A model generated the notes under the pieces. That model had not been told where the DNA came from, searched no databases, and saw only the letters and a program-made list of their open reading frames with translations. Source: Ornithinibacillus sp. 4-3 (GTDB lineage Bacteria; Bacillota; Bacilli; Bacillales; Amphibacillaceae). From it: a DNA stretch of 64,000 nucleotides. The DNA lies in assembly GCF_040958695.1 (NCBI RefSeq), contig NZ_CP162599.1, positions 2,204,001 through 2,268,000 on the forward strand, written 5' to 3'. The position numbers and the translations under genes were made by a program. Numbering within the stretch: position 1 is the stretch's first letter; each line of letters starts with the position of its first letter. This document shows positions 63,234 through 64,000 of the stretch, piece by piece.

Positions 63234-64000
63234 TTAAACTTTTGAGTCACTTAACAAAGCTTCTTGGCTTTCTTTTAAAGCTGAAGTTGGTTTAGAAGAT
63301 TGTTGTAGATTCTCTTCATCAGACCACAATATTTTTCTGTCTACTTCCATTTTCAATACTTCTGGACGAGAATAATGACCAGCAGAATCTACCCAAACTT
63401 TTACTGGACCCAGTTGAGTTAAGTCAATCTCTCCAACAACTAATTTTTCTTCAAGGCCTGTATGCGGATCTGCTATATAAGAATTGAATGGATGGACAAT
63501 TGCTGACCAACCACCACCAAGCTTGACCAAATCTTGTGCTCCAAGATGTTGTTCCATCCAGTCTAGACAAGTTTGATCTACAGGATTACTTGCAGCAATA
63601 ACGAAACATTGTCCAGTCAATGCATGTGTTTTCATCATCGCATCAATTTGAATATCAGCAACTTCTTCAAAACCGGCCATTGTTGACAATCCAGGCCATG
63701 CAGCGGCATGAATCTGCTCTCCTTCATTAATAAGAGCCTGACGCGCTAAATTCATCGTGTGCTCCCAGCAAGCAAGTCCTCCTAAATTACCAAGTTCACT
63801 GTTAAATGTTCGTAAAGTATGTCCTCCTCCTTGCGCCCATACTGTTCGCTCAACATAAGTTGGTTGGAGCTTACGATGTACACCGAGAAGTTGTCCGTTC
63901 TTATCAATAAATACTTGTGAATTAAAACAAGTAAACCCACCACTAACGCATTCACTGATTCCTAATACAACAGCTACTCCTGACTCTTTCGCTGCAGTTT
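63234..64000 (-). CDS. Nitrilase (carbon-nitrogen hydrolase), 5' end cut by window
   Basis: 255 codons visible; the N-terminus with the first catalytic Glu lies beyond the right edge. The frame is open from the edge: AAKESGVAVVLGISECVSGG, then the catalytic Lys region HRKLQPTYVERTVWAQGGG, the catalytic Cys in LGGLACWEHTMNLAR (CWEH), and the late GHYSRPEVL typical of true nitrilases. These hydrolyse nitriles to acids plus ammonia; an aliphatic substrate is likely but unproven. The ATG at 63755 is internal (Met of EHTMNLAR), not the start. Confidence 0.9.
   Translation of the reverse strand, partial: TAAKESGVAVVLGISECVSGGFTCFNSQVFIDKNGQLLGVHRKLQPTYVERTVWAQGGGHTLRTFNSELGNLGGLACWEHTMNLARQALINEGEQIHAAAWPGLSTMAGFEEVADIQIDAMMKTHALTGQCFVIAASNPVDQTCLDWMEQHLGAQDLVKLGGGWSAIVHPFNSYIADPHTGLEEKLVVGEIDLTQLGPVKVWVDSAGHYSRPEVLKMEVDRKILWSDEENLQQSSKPTSALKESQEALLSDSKV

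Noticed and set aside
1..64000. tRNA, rRNA and replication origin
   Set aside because: I looked for tRNA-like cloverleaf ends, rRNA signatures and DnaA-box clusters and saw none that could be supported; the dnaB/dnaI genes here are primosome genes away from oriC.

Overview
The window reads as chromosomal DNA of a low-GC, spore-forming Bacillaceae, most like the Oceanobacillus/Virgibacillus group. This is inferred from AT-rich codon use, strong GGAGG ribosome sites, TTG/GTG/ATT starts, sspI and ytxC-type sporulation genes, T-box leaders, and a gene order that follows the sdh-to-phoPR segment of Bacillus subtilis. No rRNA, tRNA or CRISPR array was seen.

Left part (1-13.3 kb) is an accessory, decaying region. 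It holds truncated gene pieces, a lipoprotein, a two-gene unit whose second gene (coiled coil plus a Cys-containing C-terminal domain) is broken by one extra T, a DinB-type YfiT protein, a 164-residue protein built of eight 14-residue repeats, a dead Ltp-type lipoprotein remnant, and a 1422-residue protein joining a right-handed beta-helix to three CbbX/SpoVK-like AAA+ modules. Upstream of that is a lipoprotein/beta-propeller gene cut in two by an IS1380-like element. A 371-bp repeat with terminal inverted repeats and two nested hairpins closes the region.

The core block (13.4-36.6 kb) carries sdhCAB, yslB, uvrC, trxA, etfA/etfB with an enoyl-CoA hydratase, mutS2 with a tiny membrane ORF, polX, cvpA-zapA, rnhC, T-box controlled pheST, a SpoU-type rRNA methylase, sspI, a lytic transglycosylase, an M42 aminopeptidase and a dimeric dUTPase. 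Most are on the minus strand with clear intrinsic terminators.

36.7-45.1 kb is a second accessory stretch: a VTT membrane protein and YsdA, then a metal-resistance operon (cadC-cadA plus a translationally coupled flavoprotein) with two CadC-type operators, then a MerR regulator-ABC exporter pair with a 19-bp-spacer promoter, a decayed XRE regulator and a VOC protein.

45.4-62.3 kb is core information processing and central metabolism: infC-rpmI-rplT with an L20-type leader and an ATT start, T-box thrS, ytxC, dnaI-dnaB-nrdR, gapB with two CcpN-like boxes, coaE, mutM, polA and phoPR (PhoR without an extracytoplasmic sensor domain). The right end has an orphan holin-like gene and a nitrilase cut by the window edge.
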